Both the position numbers and the translations under genes were made by a program. A stretch of DNA of 64,000 nt from Pseudomonadota bacterium (GTDB taxonomy: Bacteria > Pseudomonadota > Gammaproteobacteria > Burkholderiales > Thiobacteraceae): NCBI GenBank assembly GCA_021812385.1, contig JAKANO010000002.1:239485-303484 (forward strand). The letters are read 5' to 3'. Positions 32,406-41,174 of the stretch are shown here, in pieces. Positions within the stretch are counted from its first letter, which is position 1, and every line of letters begins with the position of its first letter. A model generated the notes under the pieces. It worked only from the letters and a program-made list of their open reading frames with translations. It had not been told where the DNA came from and did not search any database.

Positions 32406-33506
32406 CTATTTACGCTGGCCCGGGATCGGCGCCATCGGCGGCGTCACATCGGCATTTTGCGCGCGCTGGCGCAGCGCATGATCCATCAGCACGATGGCCA
32501 ACAAGGCTTCGACAATCGGCGTGGCGCGAATGCCGACGCAGGGATCGTGACGGCCGGTAGTGGCCACTTCGACCGGCGCGCCAGTGAGGTCGATGGAATG
32601 GCGCGCAATGGCGATGCTAGACGTCGGCTTGATCGCCACCGAAACCACGATGTCTTGACCCGAGGAAATCCCGCCGAGAATGCCGCCGGCGTTGTTGCCG
32701 ATGAAACCCTCAGGAGTCAGCTCATCGCCGTGTTCGCTGCCGCGCTGCGCCACGCTGGCGAATCCGGCGCCGATCTCCACACCCTTGGCGGCATTCAACC
32801 CCATCATGGCATAGGCGATATCGGCGTCGAGCCGGTCGTACAGCGGCTCGCCCAATCCCACCGGGACATGCTCCGCCACCACGGTGATTTTCGCGCCAAT
32901 GGAATCCTTCTCCTTGCGGATCGCATCCAGATAGGCCTCAAGCTCTGGCACACAAGCATTGTCCGGGGCAAAAAAAGGATTTTGCTCCACATCTTCCCAG
33001 CGCTTGAAGGGAATGATTTTCTCGCCCATCTGGCTCATATAGCCGCGGATCACGATACCGAATTTTTGTTTCAACCACTTCTTGGCGACGGCGCCCGCCG
33101 CCACTGTGGGCGCGGTCAGGCGCGCGGAAGAACGTCCGCCGCCGCGATGATCGCGAATGCCATATTTTTGCAAATAGGTGTAATCGGCATGGCCGGGGCG
33201 GAAGGTCGCGGCGATATTGCCGTAGTCCTTGCTGCGCTGATCTTCATTGCGGATCAGGAGACCAATCGGCGTACCGGTCGTTTTGCCCTCGAACACGCCA
33301 GACAGGATTTCCACCGTGTCCGATTCCTTACGCTGCGTGACGTGGCGCGAGGTGCCGGGCTTGCGCCGATCCAGATCGATCTGGATATCCTCGGCGCTGA
33401 GTTCCATGCCGGGCGGGCAGCCGTCCACCACGCAGCCGATGGCCGGGCCGTGGGATTCGCCGAAGGTGGTGACGCAAAACAGTTTGCCTAAGGTACTACC
33501 GGACAT
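32406..33506 (-). CDS. aroC: Chorismate synthase
   Basis: [81 protein letters not shown]. Confidence 0.97.
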   Translation of the reverse strand: MSGSTLGKLFCVTTFGESHGPAIGCVVDGCPPGMELSAEDIQIDLDRRKPGTSRHVTQRKESDTVEILSGVFEGKTTGTPIGLLIRNEDQRSKDYGNIAATFRPGHADYTYLQKYGIRDHRGGGRSSARLTAPTVAAGAVAKKWLKQKFGIVIRGYMSQMGEKIIPFKRWEDVEQNPFFAPDNACVPELEAYLDAIRKEKDSIGAKITVVAEHVPVGLGEPLYDRLDADIAYAMMGLNAAKGVEIGAGFASVAQRGSEHGDELTPEGFIGNNAGGILGGISSGQDIVVSVAIKPTSSIAIARHSIDLTGAPVEVATTGRHDPCVGIRATPIVEALLAIVLMDHALRQRAQNADVTPPMAPIPGQRK

Positions 33507-33727
33507 AGGTGGACTCGTCGCATTGTTTTTGTAAATGACCGCGCATTTTAACATGAGCAGACCTGTTCCCCGCCCCCAACTGGAACCCCCTATTGTTACC
33601 AGGGGAAACGGCCTCCCGTTGCCGTTCCCGTAACAGTCGCGTGACAACCGTAAAACCTTTAAAAATTCTCAAGTATTTCCAGTGCTTGCCGATAAATTAC
33701 CTTATATCGCGTTAACCAATTGATCGT

Positions 33728-36103
33728 ATGCAGAACCCCAACAATTTCCTTTCACGTCTTTCGCCAGCCCGGCTGTTCTATATCGTAATTGCTGTCATAG
33801 CGCTGGCCGAGACCGGCATCATGCTGTTGTTGCATTGGCTAATGCCAGGGGGAAAAATGCCGCTGTGGGCGTATATCGCCACCGACAGTGTTGCGCTCGT
33901 ACTGATCTGCCTGCCCGTCCTCTGGCATTTTTTTCTACGCCCCTTACGCTTGGCGCTCGAAAGCGATTGTCTGCTGGCAAGTGTCATCATGAATGCGGCG
34001 GCGGACGGCATCATCGCCATTGACGCGCGCGGCACAGTTCACAGTTGCAACCATGCGGCGGCGAGTATCTTTGGCTACCAGGCTACGGATGTTATCGGGC
34101 GCAATGTCTCCATGTTGATGCCCGCCCCACATCGCGCCCAGCACGACGAATATCTACGGCGCTATCTCCAATCCGGCCAAGGCAAAGTCATCGGCCAGCG
34201 CATTGAACTTCAGGGGATGCGCCAGGATGGCACGCTGTTCCCGCTGGAACTTGCTGTCAGCGAAAATCGCATCCACGGAAAAATAGTGTTTACGGGTATC
34301 TTGCGCGACCTAAGCGCACAAAAGCAGGTCCAGGCCGAAATACTGCGTACGCAAGCAGTGCTGCGGGAGAAGGAAAAGAACGAACGCGCTCTGCTCGACG
34401 CCACCGCCGAGTCCGCTTTTCTGCTCGGGATCGACGGCACGGTTCTCACCATCAATCAGACCGGCGCCGAACGTTACGGCCAGTCGCGTGAAGCTATGTT
34501 AGGCCAGTCTATTTGGGCCTTCATGCCGCCGGACGTGGCCGCGCGCCGGCAGGCCCGGATCGCGGACATCATGGCGGACGGAAGCCCCGCCAGCTACGAG
34601 GATACCCGCAGCGGACGGCGCTACCGGATCTCTGTCTATCCGGTGCGGGATGCAGACCAGCAGGTGCACCGCGCTGCCATCTTTGCCACTGACATCACCG
34701 AGCAACGGCTGCTGCGCGGTGCCGACGAACTACTGCACGCCATGGACCGCAACCTGCTCGGCGGCACCCCATTGCCCGAGGTGCTGCGCCAGGCCTGCCA
34801 GCACATCGCCAAGCTGTTCGATCTGCGACTGACCTGGATCGGCAAGAAACTACCGGACGGCTCTGTGTCCGTCTGCGCCGGCGCCGGCCCGGCCCAGCCC
34901 TATCTCGATAACCTGCTCAAGATCGGCGTGCGCTGGGACGACAGCGCGCAAGGGCGCGGCCCCGTGGGCTCGGCCATCCGCAGCGGCGCGCCCTGCTTGC
35001 TGGACTGTCAGGCCAGCGGCTTCCAACCCTGGCACGCAGCAGCTGAGCAGGCGGGAATCCACTGCATCTGTGCCTTCCCGCTGCTACTGCGCGGCGAGGT
35101 CTTTGGCGCGCTGGCGGTGTATGCGGAAAGTGAAGAAGTGCTGCGCGATCCACTCTCCACCCGCGTGCTCGAAAGCATTGTCGCTCGCCTCGACGTGACC
35201 ATGGAGCACTGGCTCGATCAGCAACGCCTACAACTCCTGAGCAGAGCACTGGGCGCCGCCGGCAACTCGATCCTGATCACGGATCGCAATGGCCGCATCG
35301 AATGGGTCAATCAGGCTTTCAGCCGTCTCACCGGCTACAGCCTGCCGGAAGTGATCGGCCAGACGCCGCGCCTGCTAAAGTCCGGCAAGCAGGATGCTGT
35401 CTACTACCAGCGACTGTGGGCCACCATCCTGTCCGGCAAGGTGTGGAGCCACGAAACCGAAGAACGGCACAAGGATGGCTCACTGTATACCGTGCAACAA
35501 ACCATCACGCCGATCCAGGACGAAACTAATGAGATCACCCATTTCATTTCGATTCAGGAAGACATCAGCGCGCAGAAAATTGCCGAGCAACGCATCCAAC
35601 ATATGGCCCATTACGACGCGCTAACGGGCCTACCCAATCGCAGCCTGTTTTTTGACCGGCTAAAACAGGCGACGGCAATATCCAAGCGATCGGGCGAAAA
35701 CCTGGCTTTACTCTTCCTCGATCTCGACCGCTTCAAGCCGGTGAATGATACCTACGGCCACGCCGTGGGCGATGCGCTGCTTAAGACGGTAGCGGAGCGA
35801 CTGCTGAAATGCGTTCGTGAGAGCGACACCGTCGCGCGCATGTCTGGCGACGAATTCACCGTGTTACTGCCGCGCCTATCCCATCGCGACGACGCCATCC
35901 TAGTCGCGGAAAAAATCGTCAAGTCCATCGCTGCGCCGTTCAATCTCGACGGCAACGCCATCCACATCGGCACCAGCATCGGTATCTCGCTCTATCCCGA
36001 CGACGCACAGGACGAACAGGAACTCGTCAGACTAGCGGATGAAGCGATGTACGACGCCAAACACCACGGCCGCAATACCTACCGCTTCCACGCGCCCGCC
36101 TAA
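33728..36103 (+). CDS. Membrane PAS-PAS-GAF-PAS-GGDEF diguanylate cyclase
   Basis: Two N-terminal transmembrane helices; PAS (ADGIIAIDARGTVHSCNHAAASIFGYQATDVIGRNVSMLMP); GAF; PAS/PAC; C-terminal MAHYDALTGLPNRSLFFDRL...RESDTVARMSGDEFTVLL. Confidence 0.93.
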   Translation: MQNPNNFLSRLSPARLFYIVIAVIALAETGIMLLLHWLMPGGKMPLWAYIATDSVALVLICLPVLWHFFLRPLRLALESDCLLASVIMNAAADGIIAIDARGTVHSCNHAAASIFGYQATDVIGRNVSMLMPAPHRAQHDEYLRRYLQSGQGKVIGQRIELQGMRQDGTLFPLELAVSENRIHGKIVFTGILRDLSAQKQVQAEILRTQAVLREKEKNERALLDATAESAFLLGIDGTVLTINQTGAERYGQSREAMLGQSIWAFMPPDVAARRQARIADIMADGSPASYEDTRSGRRYRISVYPVRDADQQVHRAAIFATDITEQRLLRGADELLHAMDRNLLGGTPLPEVLRQACQHIAKLFDLRLTWIGKKLPDGSVSVCAGAGPAQPYLDNLLKIGVRWDDSAQGRGPVGSAIRSGAPCLLDCQASGFQPWHAAAEQAGIHCICAFPLLLRGEVFGALAVYAESEEVLRDPLSTRVLESIVARLDVTMEHWLDQQRLQLLSRALGAAGNSILITDRNGRIEWVNQAFSRLTGYSLPEVIGQTPRLLKSGKQDAVYYQRLWATILSGKVWSHETEERHKDGSLYTVQQTITPIQDETNEITHFISIQEDISAQKIAEQRIQHMAHYDALTGLPNRSLFFDRLKQATAISKRSGENLALLFLDLDRFKPVNDTYGHAVGDALLKTVAERLLKCVRESDTVARMSGDEFTVLLPRLSHRDDAILVAEKIVKSIAAPFNLDGNAIHIGTSIGISLYPDDAQDEQELVRLADEAMYDAKHHGRNTYRFHAPA

Positions 36104-36178
36104 TTCCCATTAAAAAAACGGCGATTCACAAGCCGCGCCGGCGCATATACACTCACGAACTTCCCGGGAGACCCATCC

Positions 36179-37180
36179 ATGAAAGCCATACTCATGACCG
36201 CCGCGGGCGGTGTCGACGTCTTGCAACTGGCCGATATCGACCAGCCCGAATTGCCCAGCCCCAACCACATGCGCGTCAAACTGTCCGCCGCCGGCATCAA
36301 CCCGCTCGATACCAAGCTGCGCAAAAGCCCGGCTTTTTATCCGGACAATCTGCCCTGCGTGCTGGGTTGCGACGGCGCGGGCATCGTCGAGGCCGTGGGG
36401 GAAAATGTGAATCGCTTCGAACCCGGCGACGAAGTTTATTTTTTCAATGGCGGCCTCGGCAACGAACCAGGCAATTACGCCGAATATACCGTGGTGCATC
36501 AGGATTTCGCCGCGTTTACCCCGCGTCACGCCACGATGGAAGAGTCCGCTGCGCTGCCGCTGGCCTTGATCAGCGCCTGGGAATCGCTGCTGGATCGCGG
36601 CAATCTATTGGAGGGGCAGTCGGTGTTGATTCACGGCGCGGCCGGCGGCGTCGGCCATCTCGCGGTGCAGATCGCCAAGCAGGCCGGCGCCACTGTGCTC
36701 GCCACCGTCGGCTCACGCGAAAAAGCCGCCTGGGTCACCGCGCTCGGCGCCGATCGCGTGTTCGTCTATAGCGATGTGGATTTTGCCACTGCGGTGCTGG
36801 ATTGGACCAAGGGCCGCGGCGTCGACCTGGTATTCGACACCGTCGGCGGCGACACCTTTTGCCGCTCCTTCGCCTGCACCAAAGTGTATGGCCGCATCGT
36901 GTCGCTGCTGCAATGGAATTGCAGCAGCGATGCCATGAAACTGGCGCGCACCCGCAACTTATCGCTGGCGCATGAGTTGATGCTGACGCCGACGCTATTG
37001 AATATGCACGATCAGCGCGTACACCAACGCCGCATCCTGGAAGAAGGCGCGCGCCTGATCGAAGCGGATAAATTAAAAATCAAGGTGTCGCACGTGCTGC
37101 CGCTGGAGCAAGCGGCACAAGCGCACACCATGATCGAGGAAGGCCATACCATCGGCAAGATCGTGCTGAAAATTGCTTAA
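36179..37180 (+). CDS. Zinc-type alcohol dehydrogenase/quinone oxidoreductase (MDR family)
   Basis: MKAILMTAAGGVDVLQLADIDQPELPSPNHMRVKLSAAGINPLDTKLR; VLIHGAAGGVGHLAVQIAKQAGATV. Confidence 0.9.
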   Translation: MKAILMTAAGGVDVLQLADIDQPELPSPNHMRVKLSAAGINPLDTKLRKSPAFYPDNLPCVLGCDGAGIVEAVGENVNRFEPGDEVYFFNGGLGNEPGNYAEYTVVHQDFAAFTPRHATMEESAALPLALISAWESLLDRGNLLEGQSVLIHGAAGGVGHLAVQIAKQAGATVLATVGSREKAAWVTALGADRVFVYSDVDFATAVLDWTKGRGVDLVFDTVGGDTFCRSFACTKVYGRIVSLLQWNCSSDAMKLARTRNLSLAHELMLTPTLLNMHDQRVHQRRILEEGARLIEADKLKIKVSHVLPLEQAAQAHTMIEEGHTIGKIVLKIA

Positions 37181-37187
37181 ACCCTGC

Positions 37188-37318
37188 ACCACGGAGTACA
37201 CGGAGTTCACGGAGGAAAAGTAATGAACCTGAAGTTCATGGAATTCACCATCGAACGAGAAATCCATATCTCGCAAGATTTTTGAATTACTCCGTGTACT
37301 CTGTGTACTCCGTGGTTC
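37188..37318. repeat. CACGGAG-type heptamer inverted repeat with a ~70-nt loop
   Basis: ACCACGGAGTACACGGAGTTCACGGAG ... ACTCCGTGTACTCTGTGTACTCCGTGGT. Confidence 0.85.
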
Positions 37319-37330
37319 AAGATTTTTTCT

Positions 37331-38788
37331 TTAAAACTGCCGCAGCATCTCCACCCCCCACGCCACGCCGAAGCCGGTGACATTGCTCGCCACCGCGCCC
37401 AGCCCGCCCTCGCAGCTGCTGGCGGAGAGATCCATGTGCAACCAGGGCCGCTCTTCGATGAAACGCATCAAGAAGCGCGCGGCGAGGATATGATCCGCTT
37501 CCCCTTCCATGGTGCATTGTTTGATGTCGGCGATCTTGCTGTCGAGCGCCGGCTCGTAATCGGCATCCAGCGGGAAAGCATTCACGCGCTCGCCGCTGCG
37601 CTTGCCCGCCGCAATGGCTTGCGTGATTAACGCTTCGCGGTTGCTGAAAATACCGCTGTAGCGGCTGCCCAGCGCGACCGCCATGCTGCCGGTGAGGGTG
37701 GCGAAATCGATCATGGCATCGGGCTTGGCGCGCGCCGCCAGATTCAGCGTGTCCGCCAGCACCATGCGGCCCTCGGCATCGGTATGCACGATTTCGATGG
37801 TGGTGCCGTTCAAGGCCGTGATCACTTCATTTTGTTTGTAGGCCAGCGGTCCGATATGGTTTTGCGCAATAGCCAACCAAACATCGATCCCGACCTTAAG
37901 CTTTAAGCGCGTCGCAGCCAGCAGGATGCCAAGCGCCACGGCCGAGCCGTTCATATCCTCGTGCATGCCTTGCATGTATTTGGCGGGTTTCAGATTGTGG
38001 CCGCCGGTATCGAAGCAGATGCCCTTGCCCACCAACGCGATGCGCTGCTTGGCGCCTTTGGGGGAATAGCTGAGATGCACCACGGCCGCGTCTTGCTCGT
38101 GGCTGCCTTGAGCGACCGCGACAAATGCGCCGGCGCCCATTTTCTTCAGCCGCTTGAAATCGTATTCTTCCAACTTCCAGCCATGGCTGCGCGCCAGTTT
38201 TTTGACGCGCGCCCGGTAATGGGTCGGCGTCAGTTCGTTCGGCGGCAACATAGTGAGTTCGCGCGCCAAACTGTTGCCCTCCGCCGTGGCGCAGGCGTTC
38301 ACATGCCGGTCATGGGATTCATCGCCATACACCACGATTTTTTTGACGTGATCGGTTTTAGGTTTTTGCTTGCGGCTGGGCAAGGCGGCGCTATTAATCA
38401 AGGCGACATACACCGCCAGCTCGGCCGCCAGCGCACGTTGTTTGCTATCGCCGAAAACCGCCAGCACGATTTCGCGCGGCTGCTCGCCGGTCAATAAGCT
38501 CAAGCCCTTGCGCAGCACGGTATATTGCTCAAAGCGGCTGACGCTCTCATCCAACATCAGCCACGCCGCCGCGCCGCCGTGCGGCAAATCGGTGGCGATC
38601 GGCGTTTTGGCCATTTCGTCCACTTGCATGCGCTTACGTTTCAGCGCGCTGCGCAGGATGTCCTGATACGGAATTTTTTCCAGCGCTTCGCTCTTGCTCG
38701 CGCGCGGCAACACCATTAAAACATGGCTTGTACCCTGCATTTGCTTGACGTTGATGAGTTGCTTATTTTCAATTACTTCGGGCAACAT
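37331..38788 (-). CDS. M17 family leucyl aminopeptidase
   Basis: VGKGICFDTGGHNLKPAKYMQGMHEDMNGSA; HTDAEGRMVLADTLNLAARAKPDAMIDFATLTGSMAVALG. Confidence 0.92.
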   Translation of the reverse strand: MLPEVIENKQLINVKQMQGTSHVLMVLPRASKSEALEKIPYQDILRSALKRKRMQVDEMAKTPIATDLPHGGAAAWLMLDESVSRFEQYTVLRKGLSLLTGEQPREIVLAVFGDSKQRALAAELAVYVALINSAALPSRKQKPKTDHVKKIVVYGDESHDRHVNACATAEGNSLARELTMLPPNELTPTHYRARVKKLARSHGWKLEEYDFKRLKKMGAGAFVAVAQGSHEQDAAVVHLSYSPKGAKQRIALVGKGICFDTGGHNLKPAKYMQGMHEDMNGSAVALGILLAATRLKLKVGIDVWLAIAQNHIGPLAYKQNEVITALNGTTIEIVHTDAEGRMVLADTLNLAARAKPDAMIDFATLTGSMAVALGSRYSGIFSNREALITQAIAAGKRSGERVNAFPLDADYEPALDSKIADIKQCTMEGEADHILAARFLMRFIEERPWLHMDLSASSCEGGLGAVASNVTGFGVAWGVEMLRQF

Positions 38789-39018
38789 GCGCCCTCCTTT
38801 CGGGATGGGTAAAACGCACTAATGGGTTGACTAATACGGGTTTTTTCGTAATGATAGCAAACTTTGTTCAGGTCGCCCGTAAGCAATCCGGGGATCAAAT
38901 CATAGTCAAGAATAATCGATAATGACCACGCCGCTATTTAGAAGAGCGTGACGGTGCTGAATCACGCATTCGCAACAAGCATCAGCGCCGAATCAACCGG
39001 CTACTCAAGGAATCGTGT

Positions 39019-39981
39019 ATGAAACTGGAAGACAAGAAACGCGTATTGCGTGAAATGGTGCTGGCACGCCGCTTCGAAGAACGCTGCTATCAAGCTTATA
39101 TCGAACGCAAAATCGGTGGCTTTCTCCACCTCTACCCCGGTCAAGAAGCCTGCTGTTTCGGCGTCATGGAAGCCGCGCGTCCCGGTCACGATTATGTGAT
39201 CACCGGTTATCGCGATCATGTGCATGCCATCAAGTGCGGCTCCGATCCGAAAGAAGTGATGGCCGAACTCTATGGCAAAGAAACCGGTTCATCCAAAGGC
39301 CGTGGCGGCTCGATGCATATCTTCGACGTGAAGCATCGCTTCATGGGCGGCTATGCGCTGGTCGGCGGCCCCTTCCCGCTCGCTGCCGGCATCGGCAAAG
39401 GCATCCAACTCAAGGGCGGCGACGAAATTTCGATCTGCTTCCTCGGTGATGCGGCGAACAACCAAGGCACCTTCCACGAGACCTTGAACATGGCCGCGCT
39501 GTACAAACTACCCTGCCTGTTTATTTGCGAAAACAACCAGTACGGCATCGGCACTGCCATTGACCGCTCCACCGCTGTGTTGGACCAGTTCAAACGCGTG
39601 TGCGGCTACAACATCGAGTCCGCCCAATGCGACGGCCAGGATCTCGACGTGGTGTACGAACATGCGCGCAAGGCAGTCGACTATGTGCGCAGCGGCAAAG
39701 GCCCGTATTTCCTGGAGCTGATGACTTATCGCTACCGCGGTCACTCCATGTCCGACTCGCGCGCCTACCGTACGCGCGAAGAAGAAGAACTTTGGAAGCA
39801 GCGCGATCCGATCTTCATCGTGCGCGACCGCCTGATCGACGCCAAGGCGCTGACCATGGACGAGTTCACCCATATGGAAAAAGACATCGACGACTACATC
39901 GAGAACGAAGTCGTTAAGTTCGCGGAAGAGTCTCCGGAACCGAATGTGGCCGATCTCGAAAAATACGTATTGGCGGATTAA
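39019..39981 (+). CDS. pdhA: Pyruvate dehydrogenase E1 component subunit alpha
   Basis: LVGGPFPLAAGIGKGIQLKGGDEISICFLGDAANNQGTFHETLNMAALYKLPCLFICENNQYGIGTA. Confidence 0.95.
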   Translation: MKLEDKKRVLREMVLARRFEERCYQAYIERKIGGFLHLYPGQEACCFGVMEAARPGHDYVITGYRDHVHAIKCGSDPKEVMAELYGKETGSSKGRGGSMHIFDVKHRFMGGYALVGGPFPLAAGIGKGIQLKGGDEISICFLGDAANNQGTFHETLNMAALYKLPCLFICENNQYGIGTAIDRSTAVLDQFKRVCGYNIESAQCDGQDLDVVYEHARKAVDYVRSGKGPYFLELMTYRYRGHSMSDSRAYRTREEEELWKQRDPIFIVRDRLIDAKALTMDEFTHMEKDIDDYIENEVVKFAEESPEPNVADLEKYVLAD

Positions 39982-39989
39982 AAACACTT

Positions 39990-40060
39990 AAACCGCCAAG
40001 ACGCCAAGCACGCCAAGATTTTTAAAGGTTTTCTTGGCGACCTTGGCGTCTTGGCGGTTA
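39990..40060. repeat. CGCCAAG-type heptamer inverted repeat, copy 2 (between pdhA and pdhB)
   Basis: AAACCGCCAAGACGCCAAGCACGCCAAG ... CTTGGCGACCTTGGCGTCTTGGCGGTTA; arms match 24 of 26 nt. Confidence 0.9.
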
Positions 40061-40085
40061 GATACGGTTTGAAAGGACTTAAATC

Positions 40086-41069
40086 ATGGCAGAAATGATG
40101 TACTGGGAAGGCATCCAGCGTGCGCACGACGAAGAAATGGCGCGCGATCCCTTGGTGATTTGCATGGGCGAGGACATTGGCGTCGCCGGCGGCACTTACA
40201 AGGCCACTAAGGGTTTATATGAGAAATATGGCCCGCTGCGCGTGATCGATACGCCGATCTCTGAAAACGGTTTCAGCGGTCTGGCCATCGGCGCTTCCTT
40301 CATCGGCGTACGCCCGATTGTGGAAATCATGTCGGTGAACTTCGCTTGGCTGGCGATGGATCAGATGTTCAACTCCGCCGCCAAGGTGCGCTACATGTCC
40401 GGCGGCCAACTCACCGCGCCGGTGGTGTTTCGCTCCCCCGGCGGCACCGCGCATCAGCTGGGTGCACAGCACTCCGCGCGCATGGAAAAAGTGTTCATGG
40501 GTATCGCCGGCCTGCGCGTGGTGACGCCTTCCAATCCCAAGCAAGCCTACGGCCTGCTCAAGTCTGCCATCCGTTCCGACGACCCGGTGTTCATCAACGA
40601 ACACGAACTCATGTACAACATGAAGGGCGAAGTGCCGGACGAAGAATATTTTCACCCGCTGGAAGGCTCCGAGATTGCGCGCGCCGGCACCGATGTCACG
40701 CTGTTCGGCTACAACATCTCGGTGCATTGGTGTCTGAAAGCGGCGGAAATTTTGGCCAAGCAATACGACATCAGCGCCGAAGTGGTCGATCTGTATTCGC
40801 TGGCCCCGCTGGATCGCGCCGGCATCAAAAAATCCGTGTCCAAGACCCACCGCGCCGTGATCGCGGAAGAAGATGAAGCGCCGGTGGGCGTGGGCGCCGA
40901 AGTCATCGCCATCATCAACGAAGAATGCTTCTTCGAACTGGATGCTGCGCCGGTGCGCGTGCACGCCGCGCTGGTGCCACAGCCCTACAACCACAAGCTG
41001 GAAATGGCTGCGATCCCGGACCATGAAGATGTGGTCAATGCGGTATTGAAGATGTTCGGAAAAGCTTGA
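40086..41069 (+). CDS. pdhB: Pyruvate dehydrogenase E1 component subunit beta
   Basis: GEDIGVAGGTYKATKGLYEKYGPLRVIDTPISENGFSGLAIGASFIGVRPIVEIMSVNF. Confidence 0.95.
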   Translation: MAEMMYWEGIQRAHDEEMARDPLVICMGEDIGVAGGTYKATKGLYEKYGPLRVIDTPISENGFSGLAIGASFIGVRPIVEIMSVNFAWLAMDQMFNSAAKVRYMSGGQLTAPVVFRSPGGTAHQLGAQHSARMEKVFMGIAGLRVVTPSNPKQAYGLLKSAIRSDDPVFINEHELMYNMKGEVPDEEYFHPLEGSEIARAGTDVTLFGYNISVHWCLKAAEILAKQYDISAEVVDLYSLAPLDRAGIKKSVSKTHRAVIAEEDEAPVGVGAEVIAIINEECFFELDAAPVRVHAALVPQPYNHKLEMAAIPDHEDVVNAVLKMFGKA

Positions 41070-41073
41070 TTTG

Positions 41074-41150
41074 AACCGCCCCGACGCCAACAACGCCGCC
41101 AAGAAAAAGCCATTTAAAGAAACTTGGCGTTCTCGGCGTCTTGGCGGTTA
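41074..41150. repeat. CGCCAAG-type heptamer inverted repeat, copy 3, degenerate (between pdhB and the E2-E3 gene)
   Basis: AACCGCCCCGACGCCAACAACGCCGCCAAG ... ACTTGGCGTTCTCGGCGTCTTGGCGGTTA. Confidence 0.85.
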
Positions 41151-41174
41151 GCAAACGTATTCAGGAATCCCCTA

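Noticed and set aside
20500-41150. CRISPR array interpretation of the heptamer repeats
   Set aside because: Repeats are short inverted arms at separate loci, with no regular direct repeat-spacer structure and no cas genes.
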